From a bacterium (GTDB lineage Bacteria; SZUA-79; Acidulodesulfobacterales; Acidulodesulfobacteraceae): DNA of 59,505 nt. Below, piece after piece: positions 14,659 to 22,504 of this stretch (position 1 is the stretch's first letter; each line of letters starts with the position of its first letter). A program made the position numbers and the translations under genes. The notes beneath the pieces were generated by a model. That model was not told the DNA's origin. It searched no databases and worked only from the letters and a program-made list of their open reading frames with translations. The stretch lies in NCBI GenBank assembly GCA_003232385.1, contig QIJE01000033.1, positions 1 through 59,505 on the forward strand. The letters are read 5' to 3'.

Positions 14659-15211
14659 GTTGCTTCGTTTTTTAATTAAACATGAGACGTCATGATTATA
14701 TCATATTAACAACAAGTAATTTCACAAAATGTTCTTTTCCAAAATTATTGTATTCGCTTTAGGAGCAGAAGTCAATTCGAACCCATCGGTGTTTTTTTAA
14801 CACGTGTCAATTTATTAAAGTATCATGGCTGTTTGTTTTTCTGCATAAAGACATGGCAAGTATTATGTCGGCAGGAGCAGGCTTCTCTTTGTTTGCGTCG
14901 GTTTCTTGAATTTAATACCGATAACGGGAACACTTTTTTCAATGATTATAGGTTTTATTTCTCATAATCTCTTGATTTTTTATATAAATATGACATAATT
15001 ATATAAAGAAAATAATCAATTTAAACTTCAAAGAAGATTATTCAAAAAACAAAGGGGTTCCGATAACGGAAATACGACAGGAACCGTATGGACGGTATCC
15101 GGTTAGATGCCATGAAGCTCGATAGTCTCTGTCAGTCGGATAGTTTGCTTATGGGCTTAAAACTTGTAAACTTAAAGTATTAAAATAAAATAATTTAAAA
15201 TAGTGAATTTT
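14659..15211. other. Intergenic region with decayed frames and a repeated 25-mer
   Basis: These roughly 550 bases separate divergent genes. Two short, out-of-frame hydrophobic stretches (MSAGAGFSLFASV, then LNLIPITGTLFSMIIGF, about 14860-14995) look like a small membrane-protein frame broken by a frameshift; I do not recognise the family. At 15063-15087 lies a 25-mer that recurs with three differences at 35551-35575. A promoter for the ROK kinase is presumably near the 3' end but is not obvious. Confidence 0.35.
15063..15087 (+). repeat. 25-base repeat, copy 1
   Basis: The core GGAAATACGACA is shared with 35551-35575; 22 of 25 bases agree by hand alignment. Here GGTTCC (15056-15061) and GGAACC (15080-15085) form an inverted repeat around it. 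Its nature (mobile-element footprint, structured RNA or coding relic) is not known. Confidence 0.4.
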
Positions 15212-16186
15212 ATGAATAAGCATATTATCGGTATGGATATCGGAGGAACAAATTTAAGATTTGGAGTAATGGGCGAAGACGGGGTTATAAAAAACAGCCG
15301 GTCCTTTCCCTTGAATAAGTATGACTACGATAATACGAGCAGGCAGGTAGATTTTATAACTCAACAAGCAAAGAGGTTTTTGGAAGACGTTAAAATTTAC
15401 GAAGTAGAAACCGCAGGCGTAGGTATTGCAGGACAGATAGACTACAAAACCGGCGATATTTTATTTTCTCCCAATTTAAATTGGCGTAACGTTCCTTTAA
15501 AAAAAATACTTGAGAAAGAAACCGGATTAAAGGTTAACGTAGCAAATGATTTGACGGCGATTACTTACGGTGAATGGAAGTTCGGTGCCGGAAGAGGGGA
15601 GAACGATCTCGTCTGTATTTTTGTCGGGACGGGAATAGGCTCCGGAATAGTCATAAACGGTTCGTTATACGTAGGCTGTTCTAACGTAGCGGGTGAAATA
15701 GGGCACATCACGGTTGTTTCCGGCGGTAGGAAGTGCACATGCGGAAACTCCGGTTGTTTAGAAGCATATGCGGGCGGATGGGGTATTGCTAAGATGATGA
15801 AAGAAAGGGCGTTGCAGGATAGCGTCGGTTTTAAGGAGATAATACGTATAGCCGGCGGGATAGATAAAATTTCAGCAGAAACCCTTGCCGACGCATATCG
15901 CGAAAAGGACGGTAATGCCGTTAAATTAGTCGAAGAAGTCGGCAGATATCTGTCCGACGGCGTGATAACCTCGGTTAATTTCATTAATCCCTGCGCCATA
16001 GTGATGGGCGGCGGAGTGATAGACGGAATCCCCGATTTGCTTGATATAGTCAATAAAGAAGTCCATAGAAGGGCGCTCAAAGCCTCGGTTTCTAATATTA
16101 AAATATTAAAGGCGGGATTAGGAAAAGATTCCGGTATTATAGGTGCCGCAGGCTTGGCAGCAATGTATTTCAAGACTCATATATAG
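15212..16186 (+). CDS. ROK-family sugar kinase (probable glucokinase)
   Basis: This is a 324-residue protein from the ATG at 15212; a GTG three codons upstream (15203) is the alternative and neither has a clear ribosome binding site. It shows the phosphate-binding loop GMDIGGTNLRFG, the catalytic region NDLTAITYGEW, the second phosphate loop FVGTGIGSGIV, and the ROK zinc motif CTCGNSGCLEAYAGG preceded by EIGHITV. ROK kinases phosphorylate glucose, N-acetylglucosamine, N-acetylmannosamine or similar sugars; the EIGH motif and length favour glucokinase but specificity is not proven. It ends with a 10-base tail-to-tail overlap with dnaB. It has no sugar-metabolism neighbour here; pgi is at the far right end. 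Confidence 0.88.
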   Translation: MNKHIIGMDIGGTNLRFGVMGEDGVIKNSRSFPLNKYDYDNTSRQVDFITQQAKRFLEDVKIYEVETAGVGIAGQIDYKTGDILFSPNLNWRNVPLKKILEKETGLKVNVANDLTAITYGEWKFGAGRGENDLVCIFVGTGIGSGIVINGSLYVGCSNVAGEIGHITVVSGGRKCTCGNSGCLEAYAGGWGIAKMMKERALQDSVGFKEIIRIAGGIDKISAETLADAYREKDGNAVKLVEEVGRYLSDGVITSVNFINPCAIVMGGGVIDGIPDLLDIVNKEVHRRALKASVSNIKILKAGLGKDSGIIGAAGLAAMYFKTHI

Positions 16187-17550
16187 CTTTCGTCGTCCTC
16201 GAATGCAAGATTTTCAAAGGACGTGTATTGAGCAATATAGGAAAGTTTTACGATGCCCGTGGGTCCGTTCCTTTGTTTGCCTATTATTAATTCGGCTATC
16301 CCTTTGCTTTCCGTGTCCTTCTTGTAAACCTCTTCTCTGTAAACGAACATGATTAAATCGGCATCCTGTTCTATAGCTCCGGATTCCCTTAAATCTGCGA
16401 GTTGAGGTCTTTTGTCCGACCTTGATTCCACCATTCTATTTAATTGGGAAAGGGCTATTATCGGAATATTAAGCTCTTTTGCAAGTCCTTTCAATGAACG
16501 AGATATTTCGGCTATAGCCTGTTCTCTTGATTCAATGTTGCGGGAGGTTTTCATAAGTTGAAGATAGTCTATTATTACTATCCCTACCCCTTTCTCCCTT
16601 TTTAATCTGCGTGTTTTTGCCCTTAATTCGGTTATTGTAATTCCGGCGCTGTCATCAATATAAATCGGAATATCCTCAAGAATCGCAAGTGCCGCATGAA
16701 TATTTTCTATATCGGGATCATGTATTTTGCCTTTTCGCAGTGTAGACGAGTCTATTTTTGCAGTCATGGCTAAAAGTCTTGTTGCAAGCTGTTCCTTAGA
16801 CATTTCAAGCGAGAAAAATGCTACCGGTATTTTTTTTACCGCGATGTTTTTTGCTATACATAGTGATAGTGCGGTTTTCCCCATAGATGGTCTCCCCGCT
16901 ATAATAACAAGGTCAGAAGATTGAAAACCGTTGGTATATTCGTCTAAGTGGCTAAAACCGCTGTGAATACCGGTAAAAATCTCGTCTTCGTGTTTTTTTG
17001 AGGTAAGCTTCTTAAAATAATCTAATAATAACGGGTAAACGTCTACGTAATTTTTAGGAGAATCCTTCTCGGTAACATCGAAAATAGTTCTTTCGGTAAA
17101 ATCTACTATATCTTCAATGTCGTCGCGTTGTTCATAACACCTTTGCCTGATTTTGTTAGATGCGTATATGAGATTTCTCAGGGTACATTTTTCTTTTACG
17201 ATTTTGGAATATTGCTCAATGTTAAAAAGTCCTTCCGGCATCTCAAAGAGCGATGTAAGGTAAGTTTTGAAATCAAAATCTTTAGACGGGTCTTTTTCTA
17301 AACCGGATAAAATAGTAATGACGTCTATAGGTTCGTCTTTTTCACTTAACTTACTAATTACATTAAATATTTTTGCATTTATACTATCATAGAAATCCTC
17401 CGCCTCAATAACTCCCAATACGGAATTAACCTGAGAGTTATCTACTAATATTGACGAAAGCAATGCCTTTTCCGCTTCGATAGAATTTGGCGGAACCATG
17501 CCTGCAATATTATCGCTTGAAGCCCCCTTTTTATCTCTGTTATTATTCAT
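16177..17550 (-). CDS. dnaB: Replicative DNA helicase
   Basis: This 457-residue hexameric helicase unwinds DNA ahead of the replisome. The N-terminal helical domain opens with PPNSIEAEKALLSSIL, and the RecA-like domain has Walker A GRPSMGKTA, Walker B IIDYLQLM, and motif H4 LRESGAIEQDADLIMFVYREE. The length is normal and no intein is present. It follows rplI by 16 bases in the conserved rpsF-rpsR-DUF2232-rplI-dnaB order and is probably part of that transcript. Confidence 0.97.
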   Translation of the reverse strand: MNNNRDKKGASSDNIAGMVPPNSIEAEKALLSSILVDNSQVNSVLGVIEAEDFYDSINAKIFNVISKLSEKDEPIDVITILSGLEKDPSKDFDFKTYLTSLFEMPEGLFNIEQYSKIVKEKCTLRNLIYASNKIRQRCYEQRDDIEDIVDFTERTIFDVTEKDSPKNYVDVYPLLLDYFKKLTSKKHEDEIFTGIHSGFSHLDEYTNGFQSSDLVIIAGRPSMGKTALSLCIAKNIAVKKIPVAFFSLEMSKEQLATRLLAMTAKIDSSTLRKGKIHDPDIENIHAALAILEDIPIYIDDSAGITITELRAKTRRLKREKGVGIVIIDYLQLMKTSRNIESREQAIAEISRSLKGLAKELNIPIIALSQLNRMVESRSDKRPQLADLRESGAIEQDADLIMFVYREEVYKKDTESKGIAELIIGKQRNGPTGIVKLSYIAQYTSFENLAFEDDESYI

Positions 17551-17566
17551 AAAGAATATTTCGGCT

Positions 17567-18013
17567 TTAAATTTCCGGTACTGCCTGAACTTTTATTTCC
17601 GCTGTTATATCTTTGGAAAGTTTTATTTTGACGGTTTGCACCCCGAGCTCTTTTATTGGATTATCAAGGTCTATCATCTTACGCTCAATATTAAAACCCG
17701 ATTCTTTAAGTTTATTTTCGATATCCATAGAGGTTATACTGCCGAATATTCGATCGTTTTCTCCGACCTTCACCGGGATTACGATTTCTGTTTTTTCCAG
17801 ATTATTCTTAATTTCCGTAAAATGCCCGGCTATTTTTTCTTTCTTTTTATCTATGAGCTTTTTTTCGTGTTCGACCATTTTAAGGTTAGAGTTCGTTGCC
17901 GGTATAGCAAGCCTTTTAGTTAGCAAAAAATTTCTTCCGTAACCGTCGGCAACATTAACCGTTTCTCCCATAGAACCCAAATTTTGGACGTCTTCTTTAA
18001 GTATGACTTTCAT
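17567..18013 (-). CDS. rplI: 50S ribosomal protein L9
   Basis: This is a 148-residue protein. The N-terminal domain MKVILKEDVQNLGSMGETVNVADGYGRNFLLTKRLA is the L9 signature, followed by the long connecting helix rich in K and E (VEHEKKLIDKKKEKIAGHF) and the C-terminal rRNA-binding domain (GSITSMDIENKLKESGF). It binds 23S rRNA near the L1 stalk and helps keep the reading frame. It lies between DUF2232 (7-base gap) and dnaB. Confidence 0.97.
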   Translation of the reverse strand: MKVILKEDVQNLGSMGETVNVADGYGRNFLLTKRLAIPATNSNLKMVEHEKKLIDKKKEKIAGHFTEIKNNLEKTEIVIPVKVGENDRIFGSITSMDIENKLKESGFNIERKMIDLDNPIKELGVQTVKIKLSKDITAEIKVQAVPEI

Positions 18014-18020
18014 ATACGAA

Positions 18021-19028
18021 TTATACCTCCCTTTCTTTATTTATTTTGTTTTTTATTGTTCTAAAATTAAACCACATGTCGAATATCCCGGCGATGACGA
18101 CAAAAATCATAATCGGATTGGCAAAAATAAAAATTATTCCGTAAACTAATATTTTTAAAAAGATATTTAGACTAAATTTATTTAAAAAGAACGATATTAT
18201 AGCTAGCCCCTGAATCAGATAAACGGAAGAGGATAATAAAATTATATTATAGCCTATAAACTTATATATGCCAATCGAAAAAATAGATATTATTATTCCA
18301 ACGATAAGAAATAAGATAAAATAATCGGAGGTTTTCCAGAGAGACAGATTCTCCTCCTTTCTAAAAAAGAGAATTTTATCCTTTTTCGAAAATTTCTTTA
18401 ATATCGTATGGCTTATCCAGAGTCCTATCCATGAAAATGTTATAATTGCGGAAGGCAGGAGGAAAAATATGACCTTAAATAATTTTGAAATTAAATGCCG
18501 CATTTTTAACGTAGTAAGGTAGTGCATACCCATCTCATTGTAAGTGCTTATCAATCTCTTAGTCATATTGTCGGAAAAATAATTTAAAGACGCAGTGATA
18601 TCTATTTTATTTATATATAAATACAATGCAACAAACGTAAATATCAGAAAAAACATTACCGATACCGGATAATAGATGGACATCGCCAGCCCCCGTCCCT
18701 TTGAGATGAAATAAGAAAACAGGTAAGGGATAGCGATGAAAACAGAAAGCTGAATTAATATAAGCAGAATAGCAGAATGTCCGAGATCGCGGCTTTGGCC
18801 GCCAAGAGTTGTAAACATGACGGCAAAGGCAGTTAATACCACTATAGATATCGGAATGACAGATAAATATCCTATAATATAAAAGAGAAGTATTAAGATT
18901 ATGCTGCAGTATACATACATAAAGGGATTTATAAACGAATACACCCCAAGACTTACTGAATTTATGATGAATAGAAACAATAAAAACAGCAGCAACAAAC
19001 TAAAAACCACACTTCTTAGTTTAAGCAT
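18021..19028 (-). CDS. DUF2232 (YybS-like) integral membrane protein
   Basis: This 335-residue hydrophobic protein has about eight predicted membrane spans and a basic C-terminus (FRTIKNKINKEREV). Its place between rpsR and rplI is the usual position of DUF2232 proteins in Deltaproteobacteria and Firmicutes. The function of the family is unknown. The ATG overlaps the rpsR stop by one base, so translation is probably coupled to S18. Confidence 0.82.
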   Translation of the reverse strand: MLKLRSVVFSLLLLFLLFLFIINSVSLGVYSFINPFMYVYCSIILILLFYIIGYLSVIPISIVVLTAFAVMFTTLGGQSRDLGHSAILLILIQLSVFIAIPYLFSYFISKGRGLAMSIYYPVSVMFFLIFTFVALYLYINKIDITASLNYFSDNMTKRLISTYNEMGMHYLTTLKMRHLISKLFKVIFFLLPSAIITFSWIGLWISHTILKKFSKKDKILFFRKEENLSLWKTSDYFILFLIVGIIISIFSIGIYKFIGYNIILLSSSVYLIQGLAIISFFLNKFSLNIFLKILVYGIIFIFANPIMIFVVIAGIFDMWFNFRTIKNKINKEREV

Positions 19029-19306
19029 TAAATATTAACGGACGTGTAGGGTATTATGGAAACAATTCTTGAAATTTTTATTGCCCGCGATATCCTTTTT
19101 TGATGGTAAGCACAGTTGCCGGTAATTCTTCTCGGCATTATTTTACCTCTTTCCGTTATGAAATTACGCATAAGCTTAAAATCTTTATAATCTATTTTTA
19201 ATTTTCCGTCGGAGCAAAATCTACATATCTTTTTCCTGGAATATGCTCTGCGAATAAAACCGGGTCTGGCGGATTTTGTTGTTTTTTTATGTTGATAATT
19301 ATTCAT
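19028..19306 (-). CDS. rpsR: 30S ribosomal protein S18
   Basis: This 92-residue protein carries the S18 core KICRFCSDGKLKIDYKDFKLMRNFITERGKIMPRRITGNCAYHQKRISRAIKISR. The CRFC pair, the later NC and the nearby histidine suggest a zinc-binding (C+) form. It has an N-terminal basic tail and binds S6 in the 30S platform. Its start overlaps the end of rpsF by 8 bases; no ssb gene lies between rpsF and rpsR. Confidence 0.96.
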   Translation of the reverse strand: MNNYQHKKTTKSARPGFIRRAYSRKKICRFCSDGKLKIDYKDFKLMRNFITERGKIMPRRITGNCAYHQKRISRAIKISRIVSIIPYTSVNI

Positions 19307-19763
19307 TTACGACGCTCTCCTCCTTGTTTTCTTTTTCCTCTTTCTCTTCTTTTTCTTTTTCTTTCTCTTTCTCTTCTTTCTCTTTCTCTTCTTTCTCTTT
19401 CTCTTCTTTCTCTTTCTCTTTCTTAAGTTCGGTATTTTTTACTAATACTATTGTTTGAAACCTCATGCAGTCATCCGCAATTTTTAGATTTCTTTCAAGT
19501 TCCAGAATAAAAGAGCCGTTGGCTTCAAAATGTATTACTATAAACCTTCCCTTATTAAATTTTTTGATTTCGTAAGAAAGTTTTTTTGTACCCCAGTCCT
19601 CGAAATCTAAAAATTCAGCATTATTCTTGGACATTATACCCTTTACTTTATCAAGAAATTGATTAAACTTATTTTCGTCGATATCCGGATTAAGAATAAT
19701 TAATATCTCGTATTTTTTAGGAAATATATGTCTAATCTCTTCTAAAAAAACTTTTTTAGCCAA
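19299..19763 (-). CDS. rpsF: 30S ribosomal protein S6 with Lys/Glu repeat tail
   Basis: This is a 154-residue protein. Residues 1 to about 110 are the S6 fold (RHIFPKKYEILIILNPD, FEDWGTKKLSYEIKKFNKGRF, ADDCMRFQTIVL). The last 40 residues are almost only Lys and Glu, built from repeats of the unit KEKEEK, ending KEESVVNE. Glu-rich S6 tails occur elsewhere (E. coli S6 is post-translationally glutamylated), but this alternating, tandem-repeated tail is unusually long. It is the first gene of the rpsF-rpsR-DUF2232-rplI-dnaB unit. Confidence 0.95.
   Translation of the reverse strand: MAKKVFLEEIRHIFPKKYEILIILNPDIDENKFNQFLDKVKGIMSKNNAEFLDFEDWGTKKLSYEIKKFNKGRFIVIHFEANGSFILELERNLKIADDCMRFQTIVLVKNTELKKEKEKEEKEKEEKEKEEKEKEKEKEEKEEKENKEESVVNE
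19325..19425. repeat. Polypurine/polypyrimidine tandem repeat inside rpsF
   Basis: The plus strand is almost uninterrupted C and T (CTTTCTCTTCTTTCTCTT-like units of 18 bases), encoding the KEKEEK repeats of S6 on the minus strand. Such tracts are prone to slippage and can form triplex DNA. Confidence 0.85.
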
Positions 19764-19844
19764 TTATATGACCCTCCTATGGTTATACTAATATTTTAAA
19801 ATCATTATTATAATATTTGAAAGATAAATTTGCAATAAAAAATT

Positions 19845-21296
19845 TTAGGTCTTACTCTCTAGAATCAAAGAATTTACATAGGTCTCGGATAAAGAGTCTA
19901 TATAGGTCTTGGGCGTAGAGATACATTTCATAACTTTTTTAAGCTTGAACATGTGATTTAACGACATCTTTCCGGATAATATATATTTAATTACAAATAA
20001 GATATCGCTCGTTCTTAAATTAAGGCTTTTATAGGATATTTTATAAAGATTAGAAAATTCCTTAAAAAAATCATTTTTGGGCAAAAAGGTTTTCATAACC
20101 GGATGAAATAAGTCGTAATACGTATAATTCTTAATAGTCAATTTTTCTTTTAATTCTTCGTATAGCTTTGTTCCGGGAAGCGGTGTCAGCACAGAAAAAG
20201 CGGGCACGCTAATTTTAAGCCTCGTTACGAAATCTATAAGTTTTTTAAAATCTAATTTAGTAAAGTCCGGAGATACTATAAAAGAAGCGGTAACAGCGAT
20301 ATTGTATTTCTTCGCAATATAATAAGCCTTTTCGTTATTAGAGGAAGAGTTGTTTTTATTGATACTGCTCAGCTTGCTATCGTCTACACTTTCGAATCCT
20401 ATAAAAATATTGGATAGCCCGAGCTCCTTCCACTGCGAGATAAGCTCCGGATGCTTAACGATAGTATCGCTTCTGGCCTGAATAGTATAGAGTTTATGTA
20501 TCCTTTCTTTTTTTAAAAGCTCGCCTATTCTTTTTACTCTCCTGACGTCACTGAAAAAATTATCGTCTACGACAAACACGTAATCTTCTTTTATTTCTTT
20601 AAGCTCGGCTACGACCCTTTCCGGAGACTTGGACCTGTAAGAACCTCCATAGAAATTCCAAACGCTGCAAAAGCTGCATTTGAACGGACAACCCCTTGCC
20701 GTTTCAAGACATGCAATAGAGGTTCTTATGCCGAGAAAATATTTTTTTCTGTATTCTTTAGTAAGATGCCTCGCAAAGAAAGGAAGGTCGTTTATATTTT
20801 TAAGCATACCGCGAGCAGGAGTTCTTATCTGATGGCCGTTTTCATTATATATGATTCCGTTTACCTTGGATAGCGAAGTACCGGATAAAAAGGCGCTAAT
20901 GAGTTCCCTCGCGGTATTTTCACCCTCTCCCACGATTACTGCATCTATTTCTTTAATATTAAAATCTACCGGATAAACGGAGACATGGTGCCCACCCACG
21001 AAGACATAACGCAAGCCGTATTCATTTTTCACCCTTTTAGCAAGCTCTATGGTTCTGTACACGTCGGGAGTGAAAGAGCATGAGAAACCTATAGCGTCCG
21101 GTTTAAATTCTTCTATTGCATCATATAAATATTTATCGGGATCGCAGTTTATGGCTCTTAAGTCTATTATATGGACCCTGTGCTCGTCCATAAGAAGACC
21201 CCCGGCTATCGCTTCGAGTCCCGTTGGTTCTATTAGAGAGACGTTGCTTAACCCTATAGTACTTTTGTTATTAGGTTGAACTAGCAAAATATTCAT
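19845..21296 (-). CDS. B12-binding radical SAM protein, HpnR-like
   Basis: This is a 483-residue protein. Residues 1 to about 150 form a cobalamin-binding domain (MNILLVQPN, DAIGFSCSFTPDV, VFVGGHHVSVYP, AVIVGEGE), followed by a radical SAM core with the cluster motif CPFKCSFC near residue 205 and VFVVDDNFF. The stretch RKKYFLGIR, then TARGCPFKCSFCSVWNFYGGSYRSKSPE, resembles HpnR, the hopanoid C-3 methylase, but related enzymes of other function share it. It would need B12, unlike the riboswitch-controlled genes at left. AGGAGG precedes the ATG. It stands alone between rpsF and divIVA, with no hopanoid gene nearby, so the substrate is open. Confidence 0.75.
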   Translation of the reverse strand: MNILLVQPNNKSTIGLSNVSLIEPTGLEAIAGGLLMDEHRVHIIDLRAINCDPDKYLYDAIEEFKPDAIGFSCSFTPDVYRTIELAKRVKNEYGLRYVFVGGHHVSVYPVDFNIKEIDAVIVGEGENTARELISAFLSGTSLSKVNGIIYNENGHQIRTPARGMLKNINDLPFFARHLTKEYRKKYFLGIRTSIACLETARGCPFKCSFCSVWNFYGGSYRSKSPERVVAELKEIKEDYVFVVDDNFFSDVRRVKRIGELLKKERIHKLYTIQARSDTIVKHPELISQWKELGLSNIFIGFESVDDSKLSSINKNNSSSNNEKAYYIAKKYNIAVTASFIVSPDFTKLDFKKLIDFVTRLKISVPAFSVLTPLPGTKLYEELKEKLTIKNYTYYDLFHPVMKTFLPKNDFFKEFSNLYKISYKSLNLRTSDILFVIKYILSGKMSLNHMFKLKKVMKCISTPKTYIDSLSETYVNSLILESKT

Positions 21297-21435
21297 CTTT
21301 GCCTCCTTATTCCATACCTTATATTTTGTATCTACCCCTATTTTATATATATACCATAAAAAAATAAAATAGCCAAATTATTATTGCAGAATTGTGAAAA
21401 ATTGTCAGCAGAAAATTTTATCTGATTCTTTTGCG

Positions 21436-22041
21436 TCACAAAAGTTCCTCTAATCTTTCATTTTTGAGTGCATCATAAGCGGTTTCATCGTTCGTTTCCG
21501 AACTTTTACCCGTCGGCTTGCCATGCAGGGGTGTACTTGCGTTATCCGTCGTATCCGGCTTAACCTGTTCGAGGGCAACCGAAAACCCCGTATTTTTTGC
21601 TATTTCCTGATTTATCAAATCCATATTCGTAGAGAGAAGATTTTTTATGGAATCCATTATGATGAGTCTTTTATTTAACAGGTCATTAATATTATTTGTT
21701 ATCTCTATATATTTTTGGTTTGCATTGTTTACTATTTTTCCCGATTCTGCAATCGCCGATTTTCTTATAGCTTCCGCTTCTGCGATTGCGGCTTTTTTTA
21801 TATCGCCGGAAATGGATTGGACCATAAGGATAGCCTCGCTTATAGCCTTGTCTTTCTCTTTGTAGCCGGTAATTTCTTGATTTTTTTTAACGAGCTCTTC
21901 TTTTAAGTCGTAATATTCGCCATAAAGTTTTTCAAGGTCGTCCGATACTATTTCTAAAAAATTTTCGACTTCGGTTACGTCGTATCCTTTTATTTTTTTA
22001 GAAAACTTTTGAGATTTTATGTCTATCGGGGAAAATTCCAT
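21436..22041 (-). CDS. DivIVA-domain protein
   Basis: This is a 201-residue protein. The N-terminus (FSPIDIKSQKFSKKIKGYDVTEVENFLEIV) is the DivIVA membrane-curvature-binding domain, followed by a long coiled coil (about residues 35-140) and a low-complexity polar tail. DivIVA proteins mark poles or septa and organise cell growth. In Gram-negative relatives this short form commonly sits next to yggT, as here (62-base gap), probably in one transcript. The specific partner is unknown. Confidence 0.88.
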   Translation of the reverse strand: MEFSPIDIKSQKFSKKIKGYDVTEVENFLEIVSDDLEKLYGEYYDLKEELVKKNQEITGYKEKDKAISEAILMVQSISGDIKKAAIAEAEAIRKSAIAESGKIVNNANQKYIEITNNINDLLNKRLIIMDSIKNLLSTNMDLINQEIAKNTGFSVALEQVKPDTTDNASTPLHGKPTGKSSETNDETAYDALKNERLEELL

Positions 22042-22103
22042 GGTTTTTTCTCTATCTTTGACTATAATATTTTTTTATTAAAATTGCCGTATCTTATCAA
22101 CCG

Positions 22104-22409
22104 TTACCTAATTATAAGAGGCAAAATATAATAGAATTCTATATAATTTAGCATAAATTGAATAATTAATATTATTACGATGACTATGATAGGGGAAAAA
22201 TCAAAAGCAAGGCTCGTCCCGAGCGGTAATATGAGTCGAACCTTGTTAAGGACCGGTTCGGTAATATCGTTTATGAGTCGGACAATCTGATTATACGGGT
22301 CGGGATTCACCCACGAAAGCAAGGCTTTTATAATAATTATCCACATGTATACCGTCAGGATAGTGCTTAAAATATCGAAAAAATATCGGACAAAATTAAA
22401 TAAGAGCAT
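22104..22409 (-). CDS. YggT-family membrane protein
   Basis: This is a 101-residue protein with hydrophobic spans at about 5-30 and 68-95 and the family motif ALLSWVNPDPYNQIVRLINDITEPVLNKVR between them. YggT proteins are linked to cell division and osmotic tolerance, with no defined activity. It precedes divIVA in the same direction, a widespread pairing. Confidence 0.9.
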   Translation of the reverse strand: MLLFNFVRYFFDILSTILTVYMWIIIIKALLSWVNPDPYNQIVRLINDITEPVLNKVRLILPLGTSLAFDFSPIIVIVIILIIQFMLNYIEFYYILPLIIR

Positions 22410-22504
22410 CGTTTTTTAATGTTAAATATTATATTAATTGTACCCTTTATACCTTCATTTGTTATATAATATAACATAACCGTAAAAGAATATGCAAAAT
22501 AATT

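Noticed and set aside
15565-16173. Minus-strand open frame of about 200 codons opposite the ROK kinase
   Set aside because: Composition (Pro/Ser/Ile rich) is that of an antisense shadow; the plus strand carries clear ROK motifs.
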